A stretch of DNA of 64,000 bases from Prorocentrum cordatum (taxonomy: Eukaryota > Sar > Dinophyceae > Prorocentrales > Prorocentraceae). A program made the translations under genes and the position numbers. The stretch is from positions 280,124-344,123 of the forward strand of contig CAUYUJ010015262.1 in assembly GCA_963575745.1 (NCBI GenBank). Reading direction: 5' to 3'. The notes under the pieces were generated by a model that was given only the letters and a program-made list of their open reading frames with translations, was not told the origin of the DNA and did not search any database. Shown one piece after another: positions 1 to 8,892 of this stretch (positions are counted from its first letter, which is position 1; each line of letters starts with the position of its first letter).

Positions 1-21
1 CACATTTTTGCTATATAGATA

Positions 22-90
22 TACGTACATACATACATACACATACATACATACATACATGCATGCATGCATGCATGCATGCATGCATAC

Positions 91-126
<36 letters not shown>
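22..126. repeat. CATA / GCAT / AT microsatellite
   Basis: Contiguous (ACAT)n, then (GCAT)n, then (AT)n. The same TATG/CATG/TA mixture recurs near 18.6, 27.05 and 34.5-35.1 kb. Confidence 0.95.
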
Positions 127-129
<3 letters not shown>

Positions 130-1086
130 GATGCGTGTTTAGACGGCGCCATTCACTCTGCGATACAATTACCAATGATGTGTCAGTGCTTTCTATACCA
201 CTCTCTGCTTCGATGCTGTAATCGACCGCTCGACTTGCACTGCTGCCCCCGATTTCAGTTTGCAACGGCAGCGTACCAGAGCTGGCGCGAGAGCGAAATT
301 CGAGTTTCTGGCATTGCCTTTATGAACCCCTTCGGGTGCCGCCACTGATATCGGCAACTCGAAGGTTGCTGGTACGCCCCGACCAGGCTCTGTTCTCTCT
401 TCCCCTTTCTCCTTCGTCTTCGTCCATTCAGCCTTATGCTCACCTTCCCGCCGCTGAAGCACGGTGATTTGGATATTCCGCAGTTTTTCGTGTCGCAGAG
501 GACGGCCCACAGCGGTGCTGGCAAGACACCTGCTCGTCCTTCAGCGTTGTTGTCACTGGCGCGTCTAGGCCAGGGATTCGCTGTGAAGCAGACTTGTCCT
601 GGGGAAGCGCCCAGGCTGAAGTAACCGTCTCCCTCAGGACACCGTTGTTTGATGCCAAAAGGTGAGGATGCATCGGGCGGGGGGGCTAGGACAATAATAC
701 ATCGTTTCAGAGCGTCCCGTAACGCTTTCAGAGCGTGCCAGAGCTCTCCGAGAAGGCCGCGGCGACCGATGCGGAACCGCTGGATCTCAGAGATCCCTGA
801 TTTTGTTCTGGTTCGATGTTGTCCCTGTCCTGGCTTCGTCTTAATGCAGTATGTGCAGGGGGTGGAGGGCGGAGCGAGGGATGCGGCCAGGGAGGGGGGC
901 CCTCGCTGCGCTCATCTGAAGCAGGATCTTACGACTGGGCGCGTAGCGTGTGAGCAAAAGGACAGTCACCACCACCGTTGCGAAATTGCGGCTCGCCTGC
1001 CTCCAGGTTGCTCCACACGGAGGCCCCGAGTCGTCCCAGGAGTCTTCTGGGCCTTCTCTGGCATGGTCTGCGGCCAGAGGACTTAA
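127..1086. other. Unassigned, no convincing gene
   Basis: Several overlapping open frames on both strands, none with a recognisable domain. Base composition alone can give open frames of this length. Short repeats of the GAGCGT/CAGAGC kind occur near 700-760. Confidence 0.5.
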
Positions 1087-1563
1087 TCTCATGACGTCCT
1101 CAATACAACATTCAGATCCAGGCGTTGCAATTTTTGGGCAATGGGCCTTTTCGCCCAGTTTCTGGCCCCGGGGCTCTCGCAGATCGACTTGGCTCGAAAA
1201 ATGGCTCAGAAAGATGAGGTGAAGGGCTCTGGTCGTGATTTTTCGCGGTGCAGCAATGCTTCGTGGCGTCGGATCTCAGGGAACATGATCGCCTGAGGCC
1301 TTCTGGGACTCGTGAGGGGCGCTCTGGAGACCTTTTTGGCCTCACGGGAAACCCACGGGGCACCTCTCGGCCAAGGACACCTCATCGCGCCTTTCGACAA
1401 CAGTGGAATTCTTCCGAGTCTGGGCGTGGGCCTCGAAAGACTGCAGAGGCTCTTTGCTGGCGCCAGTTGACAAGACATGCCCACTACGCCCGTGCCAAAT
1501 GCGGAGATCGAGAGCTTCAGAACCCGATGTGTTGAGCAGAGTCAGAGCGTCGACGGTTTGGGA
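1087..1563 (+). pseudogene. Coding-like remnant with two in-frame stops
   Basis: One plus-strand frame reads like ordinary protein over about 158 codons (for example MGLFAQFLAPGLSQIDLARK, MAQKDEVKGSGRDFSRC and GHLIAPFDNSGILPSLGVGL). It is interrupted by TGA at 1294-1296 and TGA at 1468-1470, and it is closed upstream by TAA at 1084-1086. An ATG at 1201 opens the most protein-like part. The frame runs into the GGA microsatellite at its 3' end. I do not recognise the family. A decayed gene is the simplest reading. A chance open frame in GC-rich DNA, or exons separated by very short introns, are alternatives. Confidence 0.3.
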
Positions 1564-1574
1564 GTAGGAGGGGG

Positions 1575-1895
1575 AAGGATGACCAGGAGAAGGAGGGGAG
1601 GGGGAGGGAAAGGGGAGTCGGAGGCGGATGATGAGGAGGAGGAGGAGGAGGAGGAGGAGGAACAATAACAATGAGGAGGAGGAGGAGGAGGAGGAGGAGG
1701 AGGACAGGAGGAGGAGGATGAGGGGGAGCATGATGAAGACGGATAGGAGGAGGGGGAGGTGGATGGGGAGGAGGAAGAGGAAGGGGAGGATGAGGAGGAG
1801 ACGGAGGAGTAGGAGGAGGAGGAGGAGGAGGAGGAGGAGGAGGAGGAGGAGGCCAAGGAGAAGGAGGAGGAGGAGGAGGAGAAGGTGGATTAGGA
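1575..1895. repeat. GGA microsatellite
   Basis: Imperfect (GGA)n with AGG/GAT interruptions over about 320 bp. It ends about 10 bp before the spliced-leader relic. Confidence 0.95.
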
Positions 1896-1904
1896 GAAAG
1901 TAGG

Positions 1905-1941
1905 TCCGCAGCTATTTTGGCTCGAGCCATTTTGGCTCAAG
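1905..1941 (+). other. Double dinoflagellate spliced-leader relic
   Basis: Positions 1905-1926 match the 22-nt dinoflagellate spliced leader with three transitions, at leader positions 5, 9 and 20. They are followed without a gap at 1927-1941 by CCATTTTGGCTCAAG, an exact match to leader positions 8-22. A full leader followed by one that starts just after its internal AG is the known signature of mRNA that was reverse transcribed, reinserted and trans-spliced again. The DNA just downstream on the plus strand should therefore be the 5' end of a retroposed mRNA. It could be chance, but a contiguous 15-nt exact match beside a 19/22 match makes that unlikely. Confidence 0.85.
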
Positions 1942-2012
1942 TTGCTATCTCGAGGCAGCTGGCCAGATTAGCAATTTCTCGGATTCTCAGCCCGCCAGGT
2001 TGCATCAACCAA

Positions 2013-2198
2013 ATGCGGCTGAGCGAAATCAGTCCGAAGGGCCTTTCTCCTCTGCGTGCCCGATTCCTTGCACCACTGTGCGAGGACCGCTCCTGCCACT
2101 TCATGGGGCGCAGATGCGTGTCGTGGAAGTGGGCTTCTGGGCCCAGCCTCACGAAATTGGAATGCATCCTGTGCGGACGTTCTAGAGACGAAGGGTGA
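2013..2198 (+). CDS. Short ORF downstream of the spliced-leader relic
   Basis: This is the first clear ATG frame after the relic: 61 codons from ATG at 2013 to TGA at 2196-2198, leaving a 71-nt leader after the relic. The product would carry five cysteines, including a C-terminal ECILCG motif, and many basic residues. No family is recognised and no membrane segment is visible. Context suggests part of a recycled cDNA, but the frame may be only a remnant, because the following 300 bp are closed in this frame. No poly(A) tract or target-site duplication was found to mark the 3' end of the retrocopy. Confidence 0.3.
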   Translation: MRLSEISPKGLSPLRARFLAPLCEDRSCHFMGRRCVSWKWASGPSLTKLECILCGRSRDEG

Positions 2199-2613
2199 TG
2201 ACAGTGGCGCAAGCACTGCGGATTGAGTGGGAAAGAAGTGCATGCCAATGGCTGGCACAAGCCACCAGGAGCCTGGGGATCGCTGCTGACGTTGCCGTCT
2301 CCTCTTTCTGGCCGTCCTGATGCTACTTCCGCAGGACGAAGGATTTTCCTCTTGAGGTGTTGAGTTGAGGATCCATCTTCGGAAGTTAATGACCGAACTC
2401 CCTTTCCCACGTATTATTTTAACACGGGCGGGTTCTGGGGTCCGCGGGTCCGATGTCTTCCGGTTCCCGATCTTAATTCAATAATATAAATCACAAGCGG
2501 GGTAGAAATCGGATCCGCAGTAAACAACGAAGATTGGGCGCGGATCCAGAAAATCCGACATCGGATCCGCACGGACGGAAATCGGATCCACCGAAGCAAA
2601 AGCCAAGACCAAA
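2199..2613. other. Unassigned; BamHI-rich short repeat at 2505-2610
   Basis: No gene is seen. From about 2505 to 2610 the motif CGGATCC(G/A) recurs at least five times with AAATCGGATCC-type context, a degenerate short-period repeat. Confidence 0.5.
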
Positions 2614-3385
2614 ATGGGATCCGCGCGAACTTCAGGGACCCGATGGCGGTTATCTCATACGCGCCAGCTCCAGATTTCCAGCCGTCGTATCGGGCCCAAG
2701 AGGAAAACACATTCGTCTTGGGGATGTAGTCAAACTTCGCTTCCCGTGGGCCTTCAACCTCAGCAGCCGTGCTGGGCTGTGGCGTCAGGGGGTGGCACTG
2801 GGCCCAAGTACACCGTCGAGCAGCTACCGTCCAAAGAGTTGCAGGCCACCATGTCCTACATCGACGACGCTGCTGAGGCCAACCGCCCGTGATAAGTGTC
2901 ACAAGATCTACACGGACGCAATCTCGCGCCTGCACGGAGAAGTTGTTTTTGCAGGTGCCCCTTTTGTGCCCGATATAGTCCTGAAGGATGTGCTCGCAGG
3001 CAAGTTGCGGCAACGTTATCGAATTCGACGACAACGGCCGCTTCGGGCCTAACGGTTTGAATGAGGCCGAGGTCAGCAAGGTGTAAAAGGGGAAACGTGC
3101 ACAGGCGCAAGGTTGCTCTTCCAGATGTGTAGCAGGCTACCCTGGACCATTTCAGACAACTCAGCGAAAAGTGCTCGAGCATTCGCGAGGACAATAATAC
3201 GCCAGACGTCGGAATACCTGGCGCTGTCTCGGCTTCGGGGACTTCGTAACAGGCTGCTGCCACTAGCCTGCGGATCCAGCCAAGCTGGGGTTGTTCTACG
3301 CGAAGGCCAAGTCCTGCTCCAAGGGCGGCTTGGGCAAGGACGCTGCTGGTTTTACAACCCCCTGGATTAAAACGTGGAGACCGCA
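2614..3385 (+). pseudogene. Scattered coding-like pieces, family unknown
   Basis: Several plus-strand stretches read like real protein, but in different frames. Examples are TVEQLPSKELQATMSYIDDA near 2815-2875, DKCHKIYTDAISRLHGEVVF near 2890-2950, NVIEFDDNGRFGPNGLNEAE near 3010-3075, and DPAKLGLFYAKAKSCSKGG near 3274-3330, running on to a stop near 3410. No single frame spans them. They may be exons of one gene or frameshifted debris. Splice sites were not assigned and no family was recognised. Confidence 0.2.
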
Positions 3386-3511
3386 GGGGCCGAGGTAGAC
3401 GTGGTTTGCCTCCCGTTAGGCAGCGGGGCCCCGGGACAATGTTGGATTTGTTGCCAATTCCGGAGTTTCCGGTGCCTCCATCATCCCTTTTAATATTATA
3501 AAGGCCAAATG

Positions 3512-3780
3512 GGGCTCCGACCGGAAAGTGGGATTCTGCCTAGGACTTCCTCAAAAAAAGTTTCCGGTCGCCTTCCAGGGCGACCGGAAATTCTGCCATG
3601 CCACCGGAAAGTGGCGATTCCGCGTGGGACTTCCTCAAAAAAATATTCCGGTCCCTTTTGAGGCCGCCAGACAGTGGCGATTTCGCGTGGGACTTCCTCA
3701 CACATTACTTTTTGTCGCATCTCATGCCACCAGAAAACGACGATTTCGCTTGAGACTTCCTGACATTCGAGTTTCTGGTC
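3512..3780 (+). repeat. Diverged 55-85 bp tandem repeat with hairpin
   Basis: Four imperfect units share the core ACCGGAAAGTGGCGATT, then TGGGACTTCCTCA and an A-run, starting near 3517, 3601, 3666 and 3728. Between units 1 and 2 there is a perfect 12-bp inverted repeat (TTTCCGGTCGCC / GGCGACCGGAAA) at 3561-3590 with a 6-nt loop. Confidence 0.75.
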
Positions 3781-4084
3781 TCATGTACGCTCACACAGAC
3801 GCCGCGGACCTATTCCTCTTCCCACTCTCTCCTCTTATCATCACAGTATTGGATTGTTCCGTGTCGCATGCTCTCCGTGCAAGTCAGATTCCAGTTGCCA
3901 CAGCCTCGCGCGCGCGGTCCTATCTGCGCCTGGGCGGATGTCCGCAGGGATGGCCGTTGCATCGTTCGGTTCACAGGTTTGTCTTGGAGTCATCTTGAGG
4001 CCATCTTGAGGTCGCGTCGGGTCGCAGGCCCCCCTGTGGGAGGTTCGATCCCAGGGTCATTTTGGGGCGACGCGGTTGACCCAG
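3781..4084. other. Unassigned
   Basis: No gene or repeat is supported. A GGTTCGATCCC string at 4041-4051 resembles a tRNA B box but has no T-stem or tRNA around it. Confidence 0.5.
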
Positions 4085-4570
4085 GATGTACGGTCCAGAA
4101 TCGACGATCCAGGATCGATGATCGAGGATACACGATCGATGACCCAGGACCGACTGTGGAAGAGCGAACCCATATCGATCGGAAACGAGGCTTTGGGTTC
4201 CACGGCCGATCAAAGTTCGACAACCACCTAGCGATTGAGGGTCGGAGATCGAGGGTCGAGGATCCAGGGCCGTTCGGACATCGAGGAGCCAGGATCGAGC
4301 GGCCACGATCCGTCGAAGTTCGACGCTGGATGGCCGATCGAAGAGCGACGATCGAGAACCGATGTTCCAGGCTTGATCGAAACTCCAGGCTCCAGAATGC
4401 CTGGCCGATCGAACATCCATGATCGAGGTTCGATCGAGGCTCGAGGATCGAGGATCGAGGGCCCCAGATACTTCGAGGGTCGAGGATAGAGGTCCGGTCG
4501 AACAGCGACCATCGACTTCCCAGGATCCAGTCCCGATCGAAAGTCGCGGCTCGAAAGCCGAACGACGGAC
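4085..4570. repeat. GATCGA-rich degenerate short tandem repeat
   Basis: Variants of CGATCGAGG, GGATCCAGG and GATCGAAG recur every 10-40 bp throughout, giving long Arg/Asp/Ser-rich frames on both strands. The pattern reflects short-period repetition, not coding. Confidence 0.8.
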
Positions 4571-5149
4571 GAATACCAGGATGCGGTTCTTTCGGTGTAG
4601 CTCCGATTTCAACTTTTAATCCAGGGGGTGGTAGTGCTGCTGACAGGGCCCCGCTTGGGTATTGGTGCCGTCCGTGCGTGGGGCGCAGCTGACTGGGGCC
4701 CGTGCATCCTGTTCGTGGGAAACAAAGCCGCCATTCGAAGACAGCATGCTTTGTTCCGCAGTTTGCTGACCGTGCCGTGTTCGGGCAGTGTGGTTTCAGT
4801 TTTGACCCCCCCCAGCGGCCCGCGTTTTTTTGTTCAACGGGTCGGCGTCGCAGCGCCAGCCAGTTGCAGTGTGGGGAGGGGTTCAGAGATCAATGCTTGA
4901 TTGCAGCGATCGAGTCTGCCAGATGCACGGACGCAGAACGGCTCTTGGGTAGTGCAGCCCAAAACGCACCAACGCGCAGCGGGATGTTCCCCTATCCCCC
5001 AAAGCTCGCATCTCAGTATAGGGTCTTGGCCAAATTGGCGCACGCAATGCTTCCAGGAGTTGCGCCCCCCAAGTGCTGCTTGCACTGAGCGGTTCTTGCT
5101 TCGGCCCCTTAAGCTAATTGGCTGGGTGCGTTGTTTTTGCGGCTTGAGC
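4571..5149. other. Unassigned
   Basis: No supported gene. A plus-strand frame at 4628-4900 is open but its composition is ambiguous, and a competing minus-strand frame covers the same DNA. Confidence 0.5.
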
Positions 5150-5545
5150 CGGGCTGGTGGCCGCCTGTGGGCGCCTCGTGCGCTGTTTGGGTGTGCCGAG
5201 CTTTCGCTTGGTATTCGCGCGTGGGCGCCCGTGGGCGCCTCGTGGGTGCCTCGTGCGCTGGTAGGCGTGCCGAAGTTTCGCCTGGTGCCCGCCCCGGGGG
5301 CGTCTCTCGGGCTGCTCGGGCTGCTCGTTCGCTGGGTGCACGTGCCGGGGTTTCCCCTGGCGCGCGCTCGTGGGCTCCTCGTGCTCTGGGTGGGCGCGCC
5401 GAGGTTTCGCCCTGTGCCCGCCCGTGGGCGCTCGCGAGCGCCTCGTGGGCGCCTCGGGGTGGGCGTGGAGCGATGCCGCGCGTCGCCCGCCCTGTGGCCG
5501 CCCGTGGGCGCCTCGTGCGCCGGGAGGCCGCGCGCTTTTACAGAT
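5150..5545. repeat. GC-rich ~70 bp diverged tandem repeat
   Basis: Units repeat the order GTGGGCGCCTCGTG, then GTGCCGAGGTTTCGCC and TGCCCGCCCGTGGGCG, with heavy divergence. It produces long Arg/Gly/Pro-rich frames on both strands that should not be taken as genes. Confidence 0.75.
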
Positions 5546-5579
5546 CTTATTTCTGACGGAGCAGCCGGCACGGCGCAGC

Positions 5580-5770
5580 TCCCGCCGCAGAGCTCGCGCT
5601 GAGCCGCGCCTGCGCCGCGCTGCTTCCGCCGCGTGGATGGCGCCGCGCAGCCTCCGCCGCGTGGCTTGCCGAGGGTTGCTTGCGCCGCAACGCCTGCGCC
5701 CGCGGCGTGCGCCGCGCAGCGCGCGCCGCGTGGCATGCGCCGCGTAGACTGCGCCTCCGCAGTGCAAGAA
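5580..5770 (-). repeat. CpG-rich form of the family E head array
   Basis: On the minus strand this is a degenerate array of GTCTACGCGGCGCA-type units of about 15-20 bp. It is the same word as GTCTATGTGGTGCA in the family E head arrays near 24.5-24.8, 27.0-27.2 and 55.1 kb, but with CG where those have TG. Confidence 0.6.
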
Positions 5771-6529
5771 CCTATTGTCTGGGGCCCACGCTGGCAAAGC
5801 CTTTTCCGGTTTCTCTTCGCAAGCCGACTTTGGACCTCCTCGTCTCCGAGGGCCCCTTCCTTCTGGGCAGAGGTGGGGAGTTCTTGCGTTCGGCCAGTTT
5901 GCCATAATAAATTGATTAGCGGTGGCGGAAATTCGCCGCCGGTCCGGCTCGGGCATCTGTGATGGGCTAGTGGGCTTGGAGGCTGCCCCGCATCGCCGGG
6001 ATCTGACTTTAGTGGCAGGAATGAGCGGCTCACGTAGGATTATTCGATTATTCTGGGTCCTCTGGCCCCTAATGTCTCATCGCGCACGGTCTCGCATGCA
6101 GCGCAGATCTGTTCGTTGAGGCCTGAAGGATAGGTGGCCCAGTCCCACAGTGCATGCGAGCACCCCCCCCCCCGCCCTCGAGACTGGCAGCAGGGGATCA
6201 GCTCCCCAGGGGCCCGGCGGATTCAGCAGGGTCCCAGCATCTTGAAGTTTGTGGGCACTGGGGCCCCTCCTCACTATGCGCCCGCATGCGCTGGCCGAGG
6301 ATGGGGAAGGAGTGTCGGCGCTTTCCTTGGCCCCTTCCCTCTACAGGGCCCCCGTGGCCTGCCTTGCCAGTGGGGGTTTGTGGGGGCGGGGCATGGGAAC
6401 TGGGCCGGGGACCTTGTCGGGGCACGGCTGTGGGCCTTGTGGGTGCAGGCGCTTTTCCTGCTGCGCCACTGCGCCTGCGCCCGAGGCGCGCGGCGCCTTC
6501 GCTGAGCCTGGGCTCGCGCGGCGTTCTCG
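5771..6529. other. Unassigned
   Basis: No supported gene. Weakly protein-like frames occur on both strands. A C-run lies at 6164-6175. The retroelement below may extend upstream into 6200-6530, but no endonuclease motif is recognisable there. Confidence 0.4.
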
Positions 6530-7110
6530 CGGCGGCGACGCCGACAAGGCTGGTGGCGGCGACGCCCTGGGATCCTCAGTGTTCAGAGCGGCCGTGGAGC
6601 CGCGGGCCCGGCTGCGCCGCCCGCTCTTCATCGAGGTGCCCATGCGATGGAAGCATGACAATGCAGTCGGTGGCCAGAAGCCTGGGGCCGCGACCCATGA
6701 CCCTGGCGCGGCGCGAGAAATAGAGCTTGGCAAGACGGTCTCCAAGCGCCACCATGCCTTCGTCCGAGGGCGGTTGAGCCAGATCATCCACCGCGTGTGC
6801 CACGACGCACATATAGGGTGCCGGAATCATAGGTCCTGCGCGATGACCGACCAGATGGCCAGCGCGTTCTTCCACCTCCACTTGCGTGAGGGCGCGTCGG
6901 GCATGGCTCTATTCATCGATGTCGCGTGCTCTCTCCGCGCGGCGCTGCGGCGCCCTGTGGTCACGGGGCAGGCATGTGACGAAGAATGCGTGGCAGCCCT
7001 GCCGTCGACCCGCAATGTCCTCGAGGCGCAGTGGAATGTCGCCGCCGAGATCCCGCGACCGCCCGAAGCCCCGAACATTTCTGAGGTAGATCCTCACCTG
7101 CGGGCCCTCC
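6530..7110 (+). pseudogene. Reverse transcriptase, fingers and motif A
   Basis: This reads in the frame of position 6249. Recognisable blocks are an N-terminal KAGGGDALGSSVFRAA, comparable to the conserved K-x-x-G-x-D-x-[IL] start of non-LTR RTs, then RRPLFIEVPMRWKHDNAVGG, then motif A in ALFIDVACSLRAALRR. The putative catalytic Asp codon of motif A is at 6918-6920. The frame stays open to 7232, but the RT similarity leaves it by about 7110. The enzyme would normally copy element RNA into DNA at the insertion site. The first Asp-containing block (GGGDALGSS) is diverged. No ATG start can be chosen with confidence. Confidence 0.65.
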
Positions 7111-7227
7111 CTACAGAGGGCCGCCCATGCCGCCGTGCCCGGCATAAGTCAAGTGGCGGGTACGACGAAGGGCGCGCCCCAGGGCGACGGCCTGGCCGAC
7201 TGTCTTCTGCGCGGTCTTCAAGCGCCC
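7087..7227 (+). pseudogene. Reverse transcriptase, motif B segment
   Basis: In the next frame the peptide TTKGAPQGDGLADCLL appears. Its GAPQGDGLAD (7171-7200) matches RT motif B (G-x-P-Q-G-D-P-L-A). The frame is closed upstream by TAG at 7087-7089, so a frameshift links it to motif A. Confidence 0.65.
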
Positions 7228-7228
7228 G

Positions 7229-7969
7229 TTGATCAGGGCCCGCGAGGAGCTTGCAGCGCTCGACCTCGCCTACTACCCACCGCCTGCAGTCGCCAAAGGT
7301 ATTGATCCTACTGCGGAGCTCGCGGCGGCGGGGGATGTGTCCTTCGCCGACGACGCTGCGATCCTGGTCTCCTTGCCAAGAGGCCGGGGAACCGAATGCG
7401 TCCGCAACGTAATCCGCGATGTTTATCGCGTCATGCTGGGGTTCGGCCTTTGGCTCAACTACGTGCCCGGGAGGGCCATTGCTTTCCTGGCCCTCCATGG
7501 GCTGCGCCGCGACCGAGTGCGAGCAGCGGCCGTCGGGGCGGGCGTGCTGCGCGGGGCATTTCCCAACCCCGACGCGCCGTTGGCGCTGCAGTACAAACGC
7601 CTGGGCTCGGTGATTGAGGTGGAGAGCAGGCCCACCCTGGTTGTCGCCCGCCATGTTCAGGCATTTCGCGCGGCGCGCGCCCCGATTGGGCGCGCCCGCG
7701 CGCGCGCGACCGAGATCCCAGCTCCTAGGAGATTACTGCACCTTTTCGTCTTCGCCACCGCGCATCTCCACTATTGTGTGGAGACGTGGCCAGCAGTCCC
7801 ACCGGGGCAGTTGGCGCACCTTGGGTGCGCCCGGGTTCAGGGGCGCCGCCTGCGCAGATCCGGGAGGCCCACCGCCCGCCAGAGCCTCCGGGCGATTTTG
7901 CCAACGGGTGCGCGCCGGGCGGTCTCTGCCGAGCGCGCGGGTGCGACTATGACGCCCGCCCTCGATTGA
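7229..7969 (+). pseudogene. Reverse transcriptase, motif C and thumb
   Basis: A 246-codon frame carries VSFADDAAIL. FADD at 7343-7354 is the RT catalytic YxDD box, with both aspartates kept. It is followed by GFGLWLNYVPGRAIAFL (motif D region) and QYKRLGSVIEV (motif E, YKYLG-like). The downstream Arg/Ala-rich part is weakly conserved. It lies 1 bp after the motif B segment but in a different frame. Apart from frameshifts, the catalytic residues are intact. Confidence 0.7.
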
Positions 7970-8224
7970 TTCGCCGCCAGCGGCATCGCGGCGCGCCGTG
8001 CCTCGCGCGGCTGCCGCGGCCGCGGCCCCCGCTCGACGGCGACGCGGTGGCCCGCCTCCGTGCTGAGGGCGCAGAGGACATCGCCGCTCTCGAGAAGCAA
8101 GGGCAGTCTGCCACCGCGGCGCTGAGTCCGTTCTGAGAAGTCTCGCGGGCAGACGGCGCGCGGCTCTCGGTGGCCACCGCGCGGGGCCCCCAAAGGTCCA
8201 GCCACCGCGGCTTCCCTGGGTGGC

Positions 8225-8750
8225 GCCGCGGCCGCCGCCCCAGCTCGAACCGCGCGGGTGCAAGGAGACCTTGCGCTTCTTCGCTGGGCGCCGCCGCGAA
8301 GTCAATGTTCAGTGGGAATTCGAGCACAACTGCCCCAGCGCCCTCGTCTGGGCGCCCCCTCTGGACGTCGTCGCCGACCCCGCAGTCGGCGACCTGAAGC
8401 ACCAGGGCGCTCTGTCGACTGCTGGGCGGCGTCCATTCAAGATGGCCGCGTCCTGGCCATCGTCGCAGGCCCGCCCTGCGAGACATGGTCGGCGGCGCGA
8501 TGGGAGACCTTCGGCTCTGGGCGCGAAGGCCCCCGGCCTACGCGGGCGTGGTCCCACATTTGGGGCGCCCCCGTGGCCTCGCCCAGGGGGCGGGCTCAGC
8601 TGGCTCTGGCCAACGCCCTGTGCCGCGCGACGCTATGCCTGGCGCCGATTGCCGCTCGCTGGGGCGCGCCCGTGATCGCGGGGCATCCAGCCCATGCCCG
8701 CTGGAAGCCGCAAGCAGTCAGCTCCCGGGCGCCCCCCGAGGAGGAGAGGT
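8225..8750 (+). pseudogene. PPCETW domain of the retroelement polyprotein
   Basis: The first frame gives TLRFFAGRRREVNVQWEFEH and ALVWAPPLDVVADPAVGDL. After a frameshift near 8420 a second frame gives GRVLAIVAGPPCETWSAARW, then RPTRAWSHIWGAP and PVIAGHPAHARWKP. Pro-Pro-Cys lies at 8471-8479. PPC recalls motif IV of C5-cytosine methyltransferases, but no cofactor-binding motif is evident, so methyltransferase activity is not claimed. In my knowledge of dinoflagellate genomes this module usually follows the RT in the same polyprotein. Confidence 0.55.
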
Positions 8751-8787
8751 GCATGAAGAACGCGAGGGAGTTGGCCGACCAGGAGTG

Positions 8788-8892
8788 GGGGAGGAGGAGG
8801 AGGAGATGAGGACGAAGACGCGGAGGAGGAGGGGGAGGCAGGGGGGGAGGCAGGGGAGGAGGCAGGGGAGGAGGGGGAGGAAGAGGACGAGG
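8788..8892. repeat. GGA microsatellite
   Basis: (GGA)n with GGGG and GAC interruptions. Confidence 0.9.

Larger units (their letters stand above)
6530..8750 (+). mobile_element. Decayed non-LTR-type retroelement (RT + PPCETW domain)
   Basis: A reverse transcriptase spread over three plus-strand frames is followed by a domain with the PPCETW motif. The order and motif spacing match polyproteins seen repeatedly in dinoflagellate genomes. At least three frameshifts separate the parts, so the copy cannot encode a full protein unless these are assembly errors. A GGA tract begins about 40 bp after its recognisable end. Confidence 0.7.

Noticed and set aside
2854-2880. MSYIDDAA as an RT catalytic box
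   Set aside because: No other RT motif lies nearby and the hydrophobic residues expected after the box are missing.
4041-4051. tRNA B-box-like GGTTCGATCCC
   Set aside because: Neighbouring bases do not form a T-stem and no A box or acceptor stem is present.
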